From positions 1,426,001-1,490,000 of the forward strand of contig NZ_VSWH01000001.1 of the NCBI RefSeq assembly GCF_009602705.1: a stretch of DNA of 64,000 nt, given 5' to 3'. This document shows positions 16,124-24,802 of this stretch, in pieces. This DNA is from Chryseobacterium vaccae (lineage in GTDB: Bacteria > Bacteroidota > Bacteroidia > Flavobacteriales > Weeksellaceae). The translations under genes were made by a program, and so were the position numbers. Each line of letters begins with the position of its first letter. Position 1 is the stretch's first letter. Below the pieces are notes generated by a model. That model was not told the DNA's origin. It saw nothing but the letters and a program-made list of their open reading frames with translations, and searched no databases.

Positions 16124-17587
16124 TTATTTTTTTGTAATCTGAACTTCTGTTTTCATGGAATCTCTTATTAAGAGGACAGAATTTACTTTTCCATTGCTGA
16201 AATCAAATTTTAATGTGTTCGGATAATCTACGATTTTAAAGGTTCCATTTTTGAGATATAGTAACTCATTCTCATTTTTTCCTTTAAAAAATCCCAAAAA
16301 TAGAGATTCAACATAGAGACGGTTATTCTTTTCTACAATTTTCGTTTCCGCTCTCTGTCCATAAAGAAAATCATTATACGTTCCGATAAGCTGTTTTTTT
16401 AAACTCAAAGGAAGTTCCCGAATGTTTTCATTGGATGCTTTCTTATTCCAGTCCATTAATGTCAGAAGCTTTATGCGGGCCTCATTGATCACCGGAATAC
16501 GATTAGGCTTTTCACCGTTTGCAAGAATTACAAAACCATTTCCGTCTTCCATCGTAGCTAAAATACTTCCCCCTACTCCTGTATTAGAGCCATTACACAT
16601 CAACCAGTCATAGTTATTATAAGCAACAGACTTTTGCCATCCATAGCCCCAACCACCAACGGCATCTTTCAAAGCGGTTACTTCCGTTACTTTTTTGGCG
16701 ACCTGATGAGAAACCACTTTGTTATTTTTATTGCGTAAAGCATTTTGTATCTCAATAGAAAGCTTAGCCAGATCTGTAGGAGTAGACCATACTCCGGATG
16801 CTCCGATTTGCGGTGTAATGGGCAGGCCTGTTTTTATAACTTTTCCATCTTTATCGTGAACAGAAGCTACATTTGTTGGAAATCCGTTCTCATTAGGCTG
16901 TATCATGGTGGTATTCTTCAACCCAAGAGGGGTAAAAAGATGTTGCTGTGCCAGTTCTGCAATAGATTTATTCAAAGTATCTTCTAATGCCATTTGGACA
17001 ATTACATATCCGCCGCCGCTATATTCAAAACCGGTTCCCGGCGTGAACAGGAATTCAACCTCCTTATCATATCTTGGGATCTGCCCTAACAGACTTTGTT
17101 TTATAGTTGGAATGACATCTCCCTTGTAATAATCTGAAAATCCACCCTGGTTTGTACCTGAAGTATGATTAAAAAATTGTCTCCAGGTTGGGCTATTATT
17201 CTCTGTAAACTTACTTTTTGGCAAATGCCAGCGTTTTAAGTACTTATCTATTGGCTCATCCAGGTTTATTAATCCCTTTTCTTCAAGAATATGGCAAAGA
17301 AGTGCTGTTATTGGCTTTGTGATTGATGCTGTGGAAAAAGCAGTGTTTACATCTAATTTTTCTTTAGAATCCATTGATTTCACTCCTACCTGGCTGTAGT
17401 AAACAATCTTATAATTTTCAAAAATAACAAGACTAGCTCCCGGAAGCTTATACTTTTCTAACTGCTTATCAAGATGTAAACTATCTGTAAGAAAGGTATA
17501 ATCTCTTTTTGAGGTTACTGCATTATTTCTTGTTTGACAACTCAACATCATGAGTGTAATAATGAATAAATAAAGGGGATTTTTCAT
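16124..17587 (-). CDS. Serine hydrolase lipoprotein, beta-lactamase-like
   Basis: 487 residues from ATG 17587. The N-terminus is a lipoprotein signal with lipobox MLSC (Cys17), so the enzyme is anchored to a membrane. Catalytic motifs: SITK (Ser88, Lys91), YSG near residue 190 at the YxN position, and a Gly-rich NGSNTGVGGS stretch near 335 at the third motif. The last 100 residues form a beta domain (YLKNGTFKIVDYPNTLKF). The family hydrolyses D-amino-acid peptides or esters; substrate unknown. First or second gene of the 17587-12713 run, 54 bp from the next hydrolase upstream. Confidence 0.9.
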   Translation of the reverse strand: MKNPLYLFIITLMMLSCQTRNNAVTSKRDYTFLTDSLHLDKQLEKYKLPGASLVIFENYKIVYYSQVGVKSMDSKEKLDVNTAFSTASITKPITALLCHILEEKGLINLDEPIDKYLKRWHLPKSKFTENNSPTWRQFFNHTSGTNQGGFSDYYKGDVIPTIKQSLLGQIPRYDKEVEFLFTPGTGFEYSGGGYVIVQMALEDTLNKSIAELAQQHLFTPLGLKNTTMIQPNENGFPTNVASVHDKDGKVIKTGLPITPQIGASGVWSTPTDLAKLSIEIQNALRNKNNKVVSHQVAKKVTEVTALKDAVGGWGYGWQKSVAYNNYDWLMCNGSNTGVGGSILATMEDGNGFVILANGEKPNRIPVINEARIKLLTLMDWNKKASNENIRELPLSLKKQLIGTYNDFLYGQRAETKIVEKNNRLYVESLFLGFFKGKNENELLYLKNGTFKIVDYPNTLKFDFSNGKVNSVLLIRDSMKTEVQITKK

Positions 17588-17641
17588 GATGTGACCTTCT
17601 TTTATGTTAAAATTTTTATTCTTTAGCCAACTTTCACTACT

Positions 17642-18700
17642 CTATTTCAGGACTTTATCATAAATTTTATTCAACAGGTCTTGTCTCATTTTTGAGTTTC
17701 TCTGGTCAAGAAGTATGATAATTCCCCATTTTTTATTCCTGTTGTAGCAGATGATGGAAGACTGGCCCATAGAATCTCCTGATTTCGAATAAATAGTGTT
17801 TTTATCATCCGTCATCATGTTAAGCCCCAATCCCATGTCTCTTTTTTCATCTTTATACACGATTTTTTCCGTCATGACAGCAGCTTTTCCAACTGTTGTT
17901 TCATTATTTAAAACTGCTTTTAAATAGGTAATCATATCAGAGGTATTGGATTTTACCAATCCTGCAGATGCTGTAATATTCCATTTGAAAAATTCCTGAA
18001 TTCCTCCATCAGGATTGTGGGCCGTAGTTATATTTTTTACATTAAAGTCTTTAGTTAATGTATTATTCATTTGTAAAGGCTTTATTATTTTAGCTCTGAT
18101 AATTTCATCATAGCTCCTACCATACACTTTCTCTAGTATTTGCCCCATTAAAGTATATCCAATAGTAGAATAACGAAACTTACCATGGTCTTTTAGCTCA
18201 CTGCAGTTATTGATTATTCCCGCTAATGTTTCTATGGTCACACTGCTTACGGGCTGTTGCGGGTTCAGTTCCATCAATTTTGGAAAGTCTATATCTGGTA
18301 AACCAGACTGATGTGATGCCAGATCCGAAATTTTAATTTTGTTTTTAAGATTCGGCTGTAATACATATTCTTTGGGAAGAAATCCGTCTATATAATCATC
18401 TAACTTTATTTTCTTCTCCAAAACTGCCTGTGCAATTAAGTTTGAAGTCAGGATTTTAGTAATTGATGCAATTTCGAATATGGAGTTTTTATCAATTTTT
18501 GTTTGACTTTCTGCATTCAGATTACCATAGGCTGTATAATATTCCTTATTGTTATTGATAAAACCAACACTAATTCCTACCTCAGGATTTTTTTTATAAT
18601 TATCGCTTATGATGGAATCAATCTTTTGGGTAATGTTTTGTCCAAAAGAAAAGCTGCTTATAAATAACAGTACTGTTAAAAATTTTGATGAAGTTTTCAT
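17642..18700 (-). CDS. Serine hydrolase, beta-lactamase-like, exported
   Basis: 352 residues from ATG 18700 with a signal peptide (MKTSSKFLTVLLFISSFSFG then QN). Motifs: SITK (Ser79, Lys82), YST near residue 175, and SGDSMG near 305 at the KTG/HxG position. It lacks the C-terminal beta domain of the other two hydrolases and so matches the minimal family length. Probably periplasmic. It sits between the AraC regulator (137 bp upstream) and the lipoprotein hydrolase; the three hydrolases differ enough that they are not recent duplicates. Confidence 0.9.
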   Translation of the reverse strand: MKTSSKFLTVLLFISSFSFGQNITQKIDSIISDNYKKNPEVGISVGFINNNKEYYTAYGNLNAESQTKIDKNSIFEIASITKILTSNLIAQAVLEKKIKLDDYIDGFLPKEYVLQPNLKNKIKISDLASHQSGLPDIDFPKLMELNPQQPVSSVTIETLAGIINNCSELKDHGKFRYSTIGYTLMGQILEKVYGRSYDEIIRAKIIKPLQMNNTLTKDFNVKNITTAHNPDGGIQEFFKWNITASAGLVKSNTSDMITYLKAVLNNETTVGKAAVMTEKIVYKDEKRDMGLGLNMMTDDKNTIYSKSGDSMGQSSIICYNRNKKWGIIILLDQRNSKMRQDLLNKIYDKVLK

Positions 18701-18837
18701 TGTATCGTTGTTTATGTTAAAAATTATTTCGATACAAAGATGTGGGAGAAAAAAAAATTATGCGACCGAATAAAAGTATTCAATCACATTTGTTCAGAGA
18801 AATAGGTGCGAATCTTTACAAGAAAGAGTACGAGTAA

Positions 18838-19992
18838 TTACAAATCACTGACCTGTAGGTTCTTACGATAGCTGGTTGGCGTATTTCCCGTGTGTTTTTT
18901 AAAAGCAGTATTGAAAGAAGATTTTGAATTAAAACCCACTTCATACAGGATTTCAAGAATAGTTACCCGGCTTTTTGTCTCATCTTTCAGAATATTCATA
19001 GCACTTTCGATACGATAAGCATTTACAAAATCATAAAAATGCTGCCCTAGCTGATGATTGATTAAAAGGGATAAATCCCGGACAGGAATTTTAATTTCAT
19101 CGGAAATATCCTGAATGGTAAGTGAAGAGTTGAGATAAGGCTTTCTTTCAACCATATATTTTTTCAAATTCGATATTTCTTCACTGTACTCTCTTTCATT
19201 TATTGTTGACTGTTCATGGATTTTTTCTTCTGAAACAAGCTCAGAAACAAGCTTTTGTTTTGAATCAACATTTCTAAAAAGACCCGGATTATTTAATGCT
19301 TTGAACAGATACCAACAAAAAATGAAGAGAGAAGATACTAAAAGTCCCATCTTGATCCATTCTGAAATGTGTGGATAATCAGAAAATTTAAAAATGTTTT
19401 TTAAAAGAGCTACCGTATATAAAATGGTCAGGACAATGGTAAACTGGAACAGCCAATTATAGGAACTGATGCTTTTCCCTGCATGGTTTTCAAGATATAG
19501 TTTCTTTGATTTCCTTAGTACTCGGAAAACAGAAATGATGTATGCAGTAATCTGAAGATGTATTAAAATATGAATGAACTGAAACTCTATCATATTTTGG
19601 CGATTCTGAATAAAACTCATTTTCGATGCTGCATCTACCGTATAAAAACGTGGCAGTAAAACCAAATTAACGATTAGAAATGGAAGCAGATGTAATAAAT
19701 ATTTCGGCTTTAACTTAAAATCTGAGTAACAGACTGATATGATATAGAGATAAAAAACGGGAATCTGCAGGAAAGCGAAGGAGCTCCTAAACATTCCCAG
19801 GTTGGATGAACCGTCAACCACCATGTAAAACAAAGGCTCACTAATATCTATGGCATTTAACAGTAGAAAAACAGCAAACAGAGAGTTGCTTATTTTGTAC
19901 TTTGTTTTAAGTGTAATCAGGAAAAATGCCAGAAACAGTGTGATGAATAAAGAGATTATATTTACAATAATTAATAAATTCATTTTATCCAT
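18838..19992 (-). CDS. 7TM-type AraC-family transcriptional regulator
   Basis: 384 residues from ATG 19992. The first ~235 residues hold about seven hydrophobic helices (for example LLIIVNIISLFITLFLAFFL, FLQIPVFYLYIISVCY). The C-terminal ~100 residues are an AraC HTH: LTIQDISDEIKIPVRDLSLL, then VTILEILYEVGFNSKSSFN and TAFKKHTGNTPTSYRK. This is a membrane one-component regulator, and its position just upstream of the three serine hydrolases suggests it controls them (inference). A -7 box lies 90 bp upstream. Confidence 0.88.
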   Translation of the reverse strand: MDKMNLLIIVNIISLFITLFLAFFLITLKTKYKISNSLFAVFLLLNAIDISEPLFYMVVDGSSNLGMFRSSFAFLQIPVFYLYIISVCYSDFKLKPKYLLHLLPFLIVNLVLLPRFYTVDAASKMSFIQNRQNMIEFQFIHILIHLQITAYIISVFRVLRKSKKLYLENHAGKSISSYNWLFQFTIVLTILYTVALLKNIFKFSDYPHISEWIKMGLLVSSLFIFCWYLFKALNNPGLFRNVDSKQKLVSELVSEEKIHEQSTINEREYSEEISNLKKYMVERKPYLNSSLTIQDISDEIKIPVRDLSLLINHQLGQHFYDFVNAYRIESAMNILKDETKSRVTILEILYEVGFNSKSSFNTAFKKHTGNTPTSYRKNLQVSDL

Positions 19993-20080
19993 TCTTTACG
20001 CTTCTTTGTTTATGGTTATTTTATTTTTAACATTTTACCGGGATTCTGAAAGTTTTTTAACATCCAAAATCCAACCCGTG

Positions 20081-20088
20081 CAAATATA
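20081..20088 (-). promoter_or_regulatory. Bacteroidota -7 box for the 7TM AraC gene
   Basis: On the minus strand TATATTTG matches TAnnTTTG about 90 bp before the ATG at 19992. No clear -33 TTG at standard spacing. Confidence 0.4.
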
Positions 20089-20173
20089 AAAATTAGATTG
20101 ATATTGTATGAGTTTTTTTATTGTAGAAAAAAACAAAGAAAGTACATCAGAAAACATCACTTTGAGATGCTTT

Positions 20174-22099
20174 TTATACCAATTTCCGGATAAATTCGTC
20201 TAAATCATCCGCCTTTTCCAGTCCTAATTTTTGTTTAAGCCTGTATTTGCTCATCCGGATGCTTTTAGGTTCTACATTAAGCAGCACTGCCATTTCTTTG
20301 GTGCTTCGGTTCATAAAAATGTAGGCACAATACTTCAGATCCAGTGAGGTGAGCCTGTGGCCCGCTTTTTCCTGCAGACGATTATAAAAATCAGGATGGA
20401 TTTCCCGCAGATCTGTTTTGAATTCTTCAAAATCCCGGTCAATATGGGAATGTTCTTTCAGAATTTTATTCAGGTTAAAATTATCAAGGCTTTTTCCGGG
20501 ATTTTCCTCCAGCTGATTTTTCAGGTTCTGAAGGATCTTATTCTTTTGTTCTACCTGCAGGTTTCCGGCAAGGACTTCTTTTTGAAGGAGTTCCTTTTGA
20601 GCCAGTATCACCATTTGTTCGGTTTGCAGGCGGTCTGCTTCTTTCTCTTTCAAACGGGCAAGCAGTTCGGCTTTTTCTTTTTCAACAGCCATAATCAGGG
20701 CTTCATCCTGTTTTACCTGGGCCAGTAACCTGGCTTCTTCCCTTTCCTGTTCCAGAATTTTTCCGCGCTGCAAAGAATACTTCAGTCTGAAATGATAAGA
20801 CCGAAACATGAACAATAATCCAAGCAGCAAGGCTACAGCAATCCCGATGTAAAGATATTTCTGGGTTTTGTGCAGGGATTCTCTTTCTTTCAGATATTTT
20901 ATTTCCTGCTCTTTTTCTTTAGCCTGATACTGTGCTTCCAGTTTCTTACCTGTACTATTCTGTTCACTATCGAATATTTTCCTGTAATCTTCCTGATATG
21001 CTTTTTGATATTCCAGAGCTTTGGCATAATTCTTTTTCCGCTCGGCAAGATCTGCCAGATCCCTGTAAATGGAAGAGCGTATATAATAATCAGGTGTAGT
21101 ACTGCTTAACATTAAAGATAAAGCCTGGAGCAGATAGGTTTCTGCAAGTTCAAAATTACCGTTGCGCTTGGCATCTTCATTCATAATTCCAAAAGAAGCG
21201 GCCTGCATTCTCATATCTTTGCCTTTTGTAGCGTAACGCAGTGCAATATCGGCATAATGGCGTATAGAATCTGTTATCTGTGCCGATGCCGGAAAGTGAC
21301 GGTTATAGGCATCTGCAATATTTACACTTGGAATGGAGATTAATTGTGTGTTCTTCATATAGGGCTCATTCGCAATGTATACCTCAACAGATTTTTTCTG
21401 GGCAGCCAGTGCAGAATCGAGCAGTTTTCTGTTTTGTGTTTTTCTGAATCGGTCTGCCGCTGCTGAACCAACAGCCTGCCAGGACTCGCACAAATTATTG
21501 GGGTCGCCGCTTTTTTTGGCTGCTTCAAGGGATAATAAAGCGTATTTACCTTCATTGTCCACATCTTCCCAGGTACTGAATATCCCATAAAAGGCATAAT
21601 AAATAGAAGCTTCCTCCTTCCAGTATCCTTTCCCTTTAATCAACTGCAGGGCTTTCAACTCTGCAGCAACAGCATCTTTCTGATTACCCTGATAATCCAA
21701 AGCTCTCCCTTTTCCGTACCATGCCCATGATTGGGCTTTTATATCTTTGGTTTGTCCGGCAAAAGCTATGCTGTTATCCGTATCCTTATTGGCAAGATCT
21801 ATTTCCTGCATGCTTAAATACACTGCTGAACGGGCTTCGTAAGCATATACTTTATACTTTGTGTCTTTCTCTTTTCCTGCCAGAGCAATGGCCTGTTGTG
21901 CCAGTTTCAGGGCTTCAGGCTGATTGTAGTAACGTATCCTGTTTGCTAATTGAGACAATATCATCACTCTTTCTTTCCCGCTGACTGCTGGTGATCTCAC
22001 CAGATTATACAGACTGTCAGTATAACGGTTCTGAGCAGTACCGGAGATAGGAAGCAGACCTAAAAGCAGCAAAAAGAGATGAGTGATTCTATGTTTCAT
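20174..22099 (-). CDS. TPR membrane regulator with LuxR-like HTH
   Basis: I choose ATG 22099 (MKHRITHLFLLLLGLLPISG) because it begins a normal signal peptide; a frame from 22144 adds 15 unlikely residues. The exported part is a TPR superhelix (about 30-390). One membrane helix follows (YLYIGIAVALLLGLLFMF), then a long coiled coil rich in Glu, Lys and Gln (about 440-540), and a C-terminal LuxR-like HTH: LTSLDLKYCAYIFMNRSTKE, MAVLLNVEPKSIRMSKYRLK, KLGLEKADDL. This architecture (641 residues) is a common Bacteroidota one-component sensor. Three copies of a TGTAGA direct-repeat motif lie 90-200 bp upstream and may be its own operator. Confidence 0.88.
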   Translation of the reverse strand: MKHRITHLFLLLLGLLPISGTAQNRYTDSLYNLVRSPAVSGKERVMILSQLANRIRYYNQPEALKLAQQAIALAGKEKDTKYKVYAYEARSAVYLSMQEIDLANKDTDNSIAFAGQTKDIKAQSWAWYGKGRALDYQGNQKDAVAAELKALQLIKGKGYWKEEASIYYAFYGIFSTWEDVDNEGKYALLSLEAAKKSGDPNNLCESWQAVGSAAADRFRKTQNRKLLDSALAAQKKSVEVYIANEPYMKNTQLISIPSVNIADAYNRHFPASAQITDSIRHYADIALRYATKGKDMRMQAASFGIMNEDAKRNGNFELAETYLLQALSLMLSSTTPDYYIRSSIYRDLADLAERKKNYAKALEYQKAYQEDYRKIFDSEQNSTGKKLEAQYQAKEKEQEIKYLKERESLHKTQKYLYIGIAVALLLGLLFMFRSYHFRLKYSLQRGKILEQEREEARLLAQVKQDEALIMAVEKEKAELLARLKEKEADRLQTEQMVILAQKELLQKEVLAGNLQVEQKNKILQNLKNQLEENPGKSLDNFNLNKILKEHSHIDRDFEEFKTDLREIHPDFYNRLQEKAGHRLTSLDLKYCAYIFMNRSTKEMAVLLNVEPKSIRMSKYRLKQKLGLEKADDLDEFIRKLV

Positions 22100-22190
22100 T
22101 ACGATTCTAAATTTAGCTAAATAGTATGGCATCACATCTATCAAAATTAAAGCGGGTATTCTTACTTATTTTCACAATATGCAGCTGTCA

Positions 22191-22207
22191 TATACAGGAT
22201 GTCTACA
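22191..22207 (-). promoter_or_regulatory. TGTAGA direct-repeat site 1
   Basis: Minus strand TGTAGA-N5-TGTATA, 11-bp period, in the region between the TPR/LuxR gene and the DUF4870 gene. See the matching sites at 22245, 22279 and 29036. Confidence 0.4.
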
Positions 22208-22244
22208 CCACAAAAATAACCTATTTTATGAAGGCTAAAGGCCA

Positions 22245-22261
22245 TGTAGACACATTGTAGA
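22245..22261 (+). promoter_or_regulatory. TGTAGA direct-repeat site 2
   Basis: TGTAGA-CACAT-TGTAGA, a perfect direct repeat with 11-bp period. Nearly identical to the site at 29036 (TGTAGA-CACAA-TGTAGA on the minus strand). Confidence 0.5.
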
Positions 22262-22278
22262 CATATTTGATTTCGGCA

Positions 22279-22295
22279 TGTAGATCATTTGTAGC
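22279..22295 (+). promoter_or_regulatory. TGTAGA direct-repeat site 3
   Basis: TGTAGA-TCATT-TGTAGC, same 11-bp period, starting 34 bp (about three helical turns) after site 2. A TACCTTTG (-7-like) lies at 22329-22336, 120 bp before the DUF4870 start. Confidence 0.4.
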
Positions 22296-22457
22296 CAGAC
22301 AGATAACCTCCTGATTAGTCACAGTGTATACCTTTGTTCCGGAAGTGAAAGAAGCCGTACCTCTCACATTAAAACGGTTATAAAAAGAATTCTTTCATCA
22401 TAAAATCACTCAGCATATTTCATCAAATATATTTTATCAACATAAAAATTAATTAAA

Positions 22458-22781
22458 ATGGACAACAAAACACTTTCTATCGTATCGTACATCAGCATCG
22501 TAGGCTGGCTAATCGCTTATTTTATGGGTAAAGATCACTCTGACAGTCTTTTAAGGTATCATTTAAGACAGTCATTAGGACTGGCGATCATCAGTATTCT
22601 ATTTTCTGTTGTACTGAATGTCCTTGCCATGCTCATTCCGGCGCTGGGCATTTTAGGAATACTGAGCTTGGGAATTGTCATTCTTTGGATCATTGGCATC
22701 ATCAATGCAGCCAACAATGCTCAAAAGCCTCTTCCGGTTATCGGAAAAATGTTTGAAGATAAATTTTCTTTTATCGGCTAA
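22458..22781 (+). CDS. DUF4870-like small membrane protein
   Basis: 107 residues from ATG 22458. Three hydrophobic segments: LSIVSYISIVGWLIAYFMG, LGLAIISILFSVVLNVLAML and ILGILSLGIVILWIIGIINA, with LLRYHLRQSLGL before the second and NAANNAQKPLPVIG near the end. This matches the DUF4870 / Tic20-like import-component pattern (R-F-H-x-x-Q-x-L, then G...NAAxG). Function not established. It is divergent from the TPR/LuxR gene, sharing the intergenic region with the TGTAGA sites. Confidence 0.88.
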   Translation: MDNKTLSIVSYISIVGWLIAYFMGKDHSDSLLRYHLRQSLGLAIISILFSVVLNVLAMLIPALGILGILSLGIVILWIIGIINAANNAQKPLPVIGKMFEDKFSFIG

Positions 22782-23022
22782 CAGTAGTATAGTGTTCTTA
22801 ACCGTGGACTCATTGAATATCAGTCCGGATAAGAATTTCTGACTCAGGTGGTATGGAAGCAGAAAGATGGAGATCATGAAGCTTATAAGGTATAACCGCA
22901 GCTCTGTTTTAATCCAGTTAATGGCTGTAAAATAACTTTCAGTTTTCCCCTTCCAGCTTCCAGCCTTTTAATCTTAGCCGCCTTCCTCATTCACATTACT
23001 TCAAATATTAAAAACTTTTACT
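22782..23022. other. Intergenic region, fragment of the dispersed repeat possible
   Basis: 240 bp without a gene. Near 22955-22972 CTTCCAGCTTCCAGCC followed by TTTTA matches, on the opposite strand, the TAAAAGGCTGGAAG arm of the dispersed repeat at 3411 and 30426. Only about 14 bp agree, so this may be a repeat fragment or chance. Confidence 0.3.
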
Positions 23023-23631
23023 ATGATTATTTTTGGACTTAGAAGCGGAACTCTTAAATCCGATGAAGGATCTTTGGTCAATTGTGCTCACTGCCATTCC
23101 AGCCAGACGGTATACCTCTACTTTTATGTAAGATATTTCCACATCTTCTGGATACCGTTTATCCCTTTACACAAGACCGGTGTAAGCCAATGCAGCCATT
23201 GTAAGCAGGTCCTTGGCAAAGCAGAAATGCCTCCGCATCTGTCAGCTGGTTATACAGCAGCCCGAAAAAAAGCTAAAATTCCTTTAAAGTATTACAGCTG
23301 GCTGATTATAGTCTTTCTGTTCATTATATTCGTTATATTTAGTGTTCTTTTTGAGAATAAAGACACCAAAGCCTGGTTACAACAGCCCAAACCCGGTGAT
23401 ATTTATGAAATGAAAGAAGACGGCCTATATACGCTCTATCGTGTAAAAGCGATTAAAGGGGACAGTATATTTGTGAACCCTCATGAGTTCACCGCAGATA
23501 AACTGTCCGAACTGAGAAAACTTAAAAGCGATCACCAGAGCAGTTATTCCGATACTACCATCGGGTTTACCCAGCATGAACTTGAAGCGCTTTATACCTC
23601 AAAAGTACTTAAAAGAATCAATAGAAAATAG
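23023..23631 (+). CDS. Zinc-ribbon membrane protein
   Basis: 202 residues from ATG 23023. An N-terminal zinc ribbon is formed by C21-A-H-C24 and C57-S-H-C60, enclosing aromatic-rich strands (YLYFYVRYFHIFWIPFIPLH). One membrane helix follows at about 91-110, then an extracytoplasmic or cytosolic domain of about 90 residues (GDIYEMKEDGLYTLYRVKAI). The zinc ribbon plus TM layout is common in unclassified Bacteroidota proteins; function unknown. It is followed by the next gene after 2 bp, so they form an operon with the 194-, 178- and perhaps 552-residue genes. Confidence 0.82.
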   Translation: MIIFGLRSGTLKSDEGSLVNCAHCHSSQTVYLYFYVRYFHIFWIPFIPLHKTGVSQCSHCKQVLGKAEMPPHLSAGYTAARKKAKIPLKYYSWLIIVFLFIIFVIFSVLFENKDTKAWLQQPKPGDIYEMKEDGLYTLYRVKAIKGDSIFVNPHEFTADKLSELRKLKSDHQSSYSDTTIGFTQHELEALYTSKVLKRINRK

Positions 23632-23633
23632 AA

Positions 23634-24218
23634 ATGAAGCTGCTGTGGTTCATATTAATTCTTCTGTCAATAATGACATCTAATTCTGTATGTGCCCAGC
23701 AAAAGCAGAAAAATAAAGCTTATCTCCGGCTGGAAAACAGTCTGCGAAAATATTTCAACAGCAAGATATCCATGTCACAATTAACAAAACAGGAATTTAT
23801 TGTGGGTGATTTTAACGGAGACCGGCAGCCAGACACCCTGACCGTATCATTTGTAAGCAGTATTGATAATACTCCTATTATCATAGACACGGTTTCAGAT
23901 TATGATCAACTCATTCAGAAAACCGTCGCTAAAAAGCCCATATTACAGCTTATTTCCAACAACTTACGGACGTTAAACCTGAATGAAGATAATTTATATA
24001 TCCTTGGTCTGGATGTACTTCAAAACATAGGAAACATTAATGCCATTCGGGGAGATGACATAGCCGTCATCCTCAGAGCTGCCGATTGGTCCGGTATAAA
24101 TACATATACCATATACAGTTACAGACGGTCACGATGGATAAAAATAAAAGAAACAGAGGTAAGAGAAGAAGAAATACCCGATATTCGTACAGGAAAATCA
24201 AAACCATGGAAGAGATAG
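23634..24218 (+). CDS. Exported protein with VGDFNGD calcium-loop-like motif
   Basis: 194 residues from ATG 23634, signal peptide to about residue 22 (MKLLWFILILLSIMTSNSVC then AQ). The Cys at the signal end is followed by AQQ; a lipoprotein reading (SVC) is possible but the spacing favours cleavage at AQ. The motif VGDFNGDRQPDTLTV (about 61-76) looks like an FG-GAP/EF-loop Asp-rich metal site. The rest (VILRAADWSGINTYTIYSYR) is beta-rich. It begins 2 bp after the zinc-ribbon gene and its end overlaps the start of the next gene by 13 bp. Confidence 0.82.
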   Translation: MKLLWFILILLSIMTSNSVCAQQKQKNKAYLRLENSLRKYFNSKISMSQLTKQEFIVGDFNGDRQPDTLTVSFVSSIDNTPIIIDTVSDYDQLIQKTVAKKPILQLISNNLRTLNLNEDNLYILGLDVLQNIGNINAIRGDDIAVILRAADWSGINTYTIYSYRRSRWIKIKETEVREEEIPDIRTGKSKPWKR

Positions 24219-24742
24219 AAAAACAACTGAACCAATTGTCCGTATCTAACAAAAAGTATTATGAATTTGAGTTCTCAAAATTAAACGAAACTGAAAAACA
24301 ACGCCTGGAAGAACTCGTTCAACGGATGGTAAAATCCGGAGCCAAAAAGCCTCTTGACTGGGCGTGGAGTGAATTCCGGGAAGGTATTCCCCAATGGGCG
24401 AGGTTTATGATCCTGAAAGAGATGTATCTGTCTGCTTATGATGTGGCGGGCAATATAGATGCTGCTGAGGAGTTCAACCCGGAAATGAATCAGAATTATG
24501 ATGAAATGAGCTCTGCAATCGGCACAGAGAAGCTAAATCAGTTTCTAACCAGCTATGCAAAGGGAATGTTGTACAATATGCTAGGTATTTTTGATGATGG
24601 GAATTTTGATTACGAAAGCAATGACAGCTGGATCCTGATGACCCAAAACAGGGAAACGGATGAATTGGGAGAACCCGTAAGCGGATTGCATGAGGACTTT
24701 TTAGAGTTTGAAGAACAGATAGAAATCCCTCCTCAAGTATAA
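24206..24742 (+). CDS. Hypothetical cytosolic protein, 178 aa, overlapping start
   Basis: The frame is open from 24086, but I place the start at ATG 24206 (MEEIEKQLNQLSVSNKKYYE) because the upstream 40 residues are a basic shadow of the previous gene. This gives a 13-bp overlap with the upstream stop (translational coupling). The protein is acidic and helical with a Trp/Arg-rich patch (PLDWAWSEFREGIPQWARFM) near 48-67. No family recognised. Confidence 0.78.
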   Translation: MEEIEKQLNQLSVSNKKYYEFEFSKLNETEKQRLEELVQRMVKSGAKKPLDWAWSEFREGIPQWARFMILKEMYLSAYDVAGNIDAAEEFNPEMNQNYDEMSSAIGTEKLNQFLTSYAKGMLYNMLGIFDDGNFDYESNDSWILMTQNRETDELGEPVSGLHEDFLEFEEQIEIPPQV

Positions 24743-24802
24743 CCTGATCCCTTTGTAATTTATTCCTAACCTTAAGAATCAGAAAGCTTAAAAATAAAAA
24801 CC

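Noticed and set aside
24086..24205. Upstream extension of the 178-residue gene
   Set aside because: The extra 40 residues are basic and antiphase to the previous gene; ATG 24206 fits coupling better.
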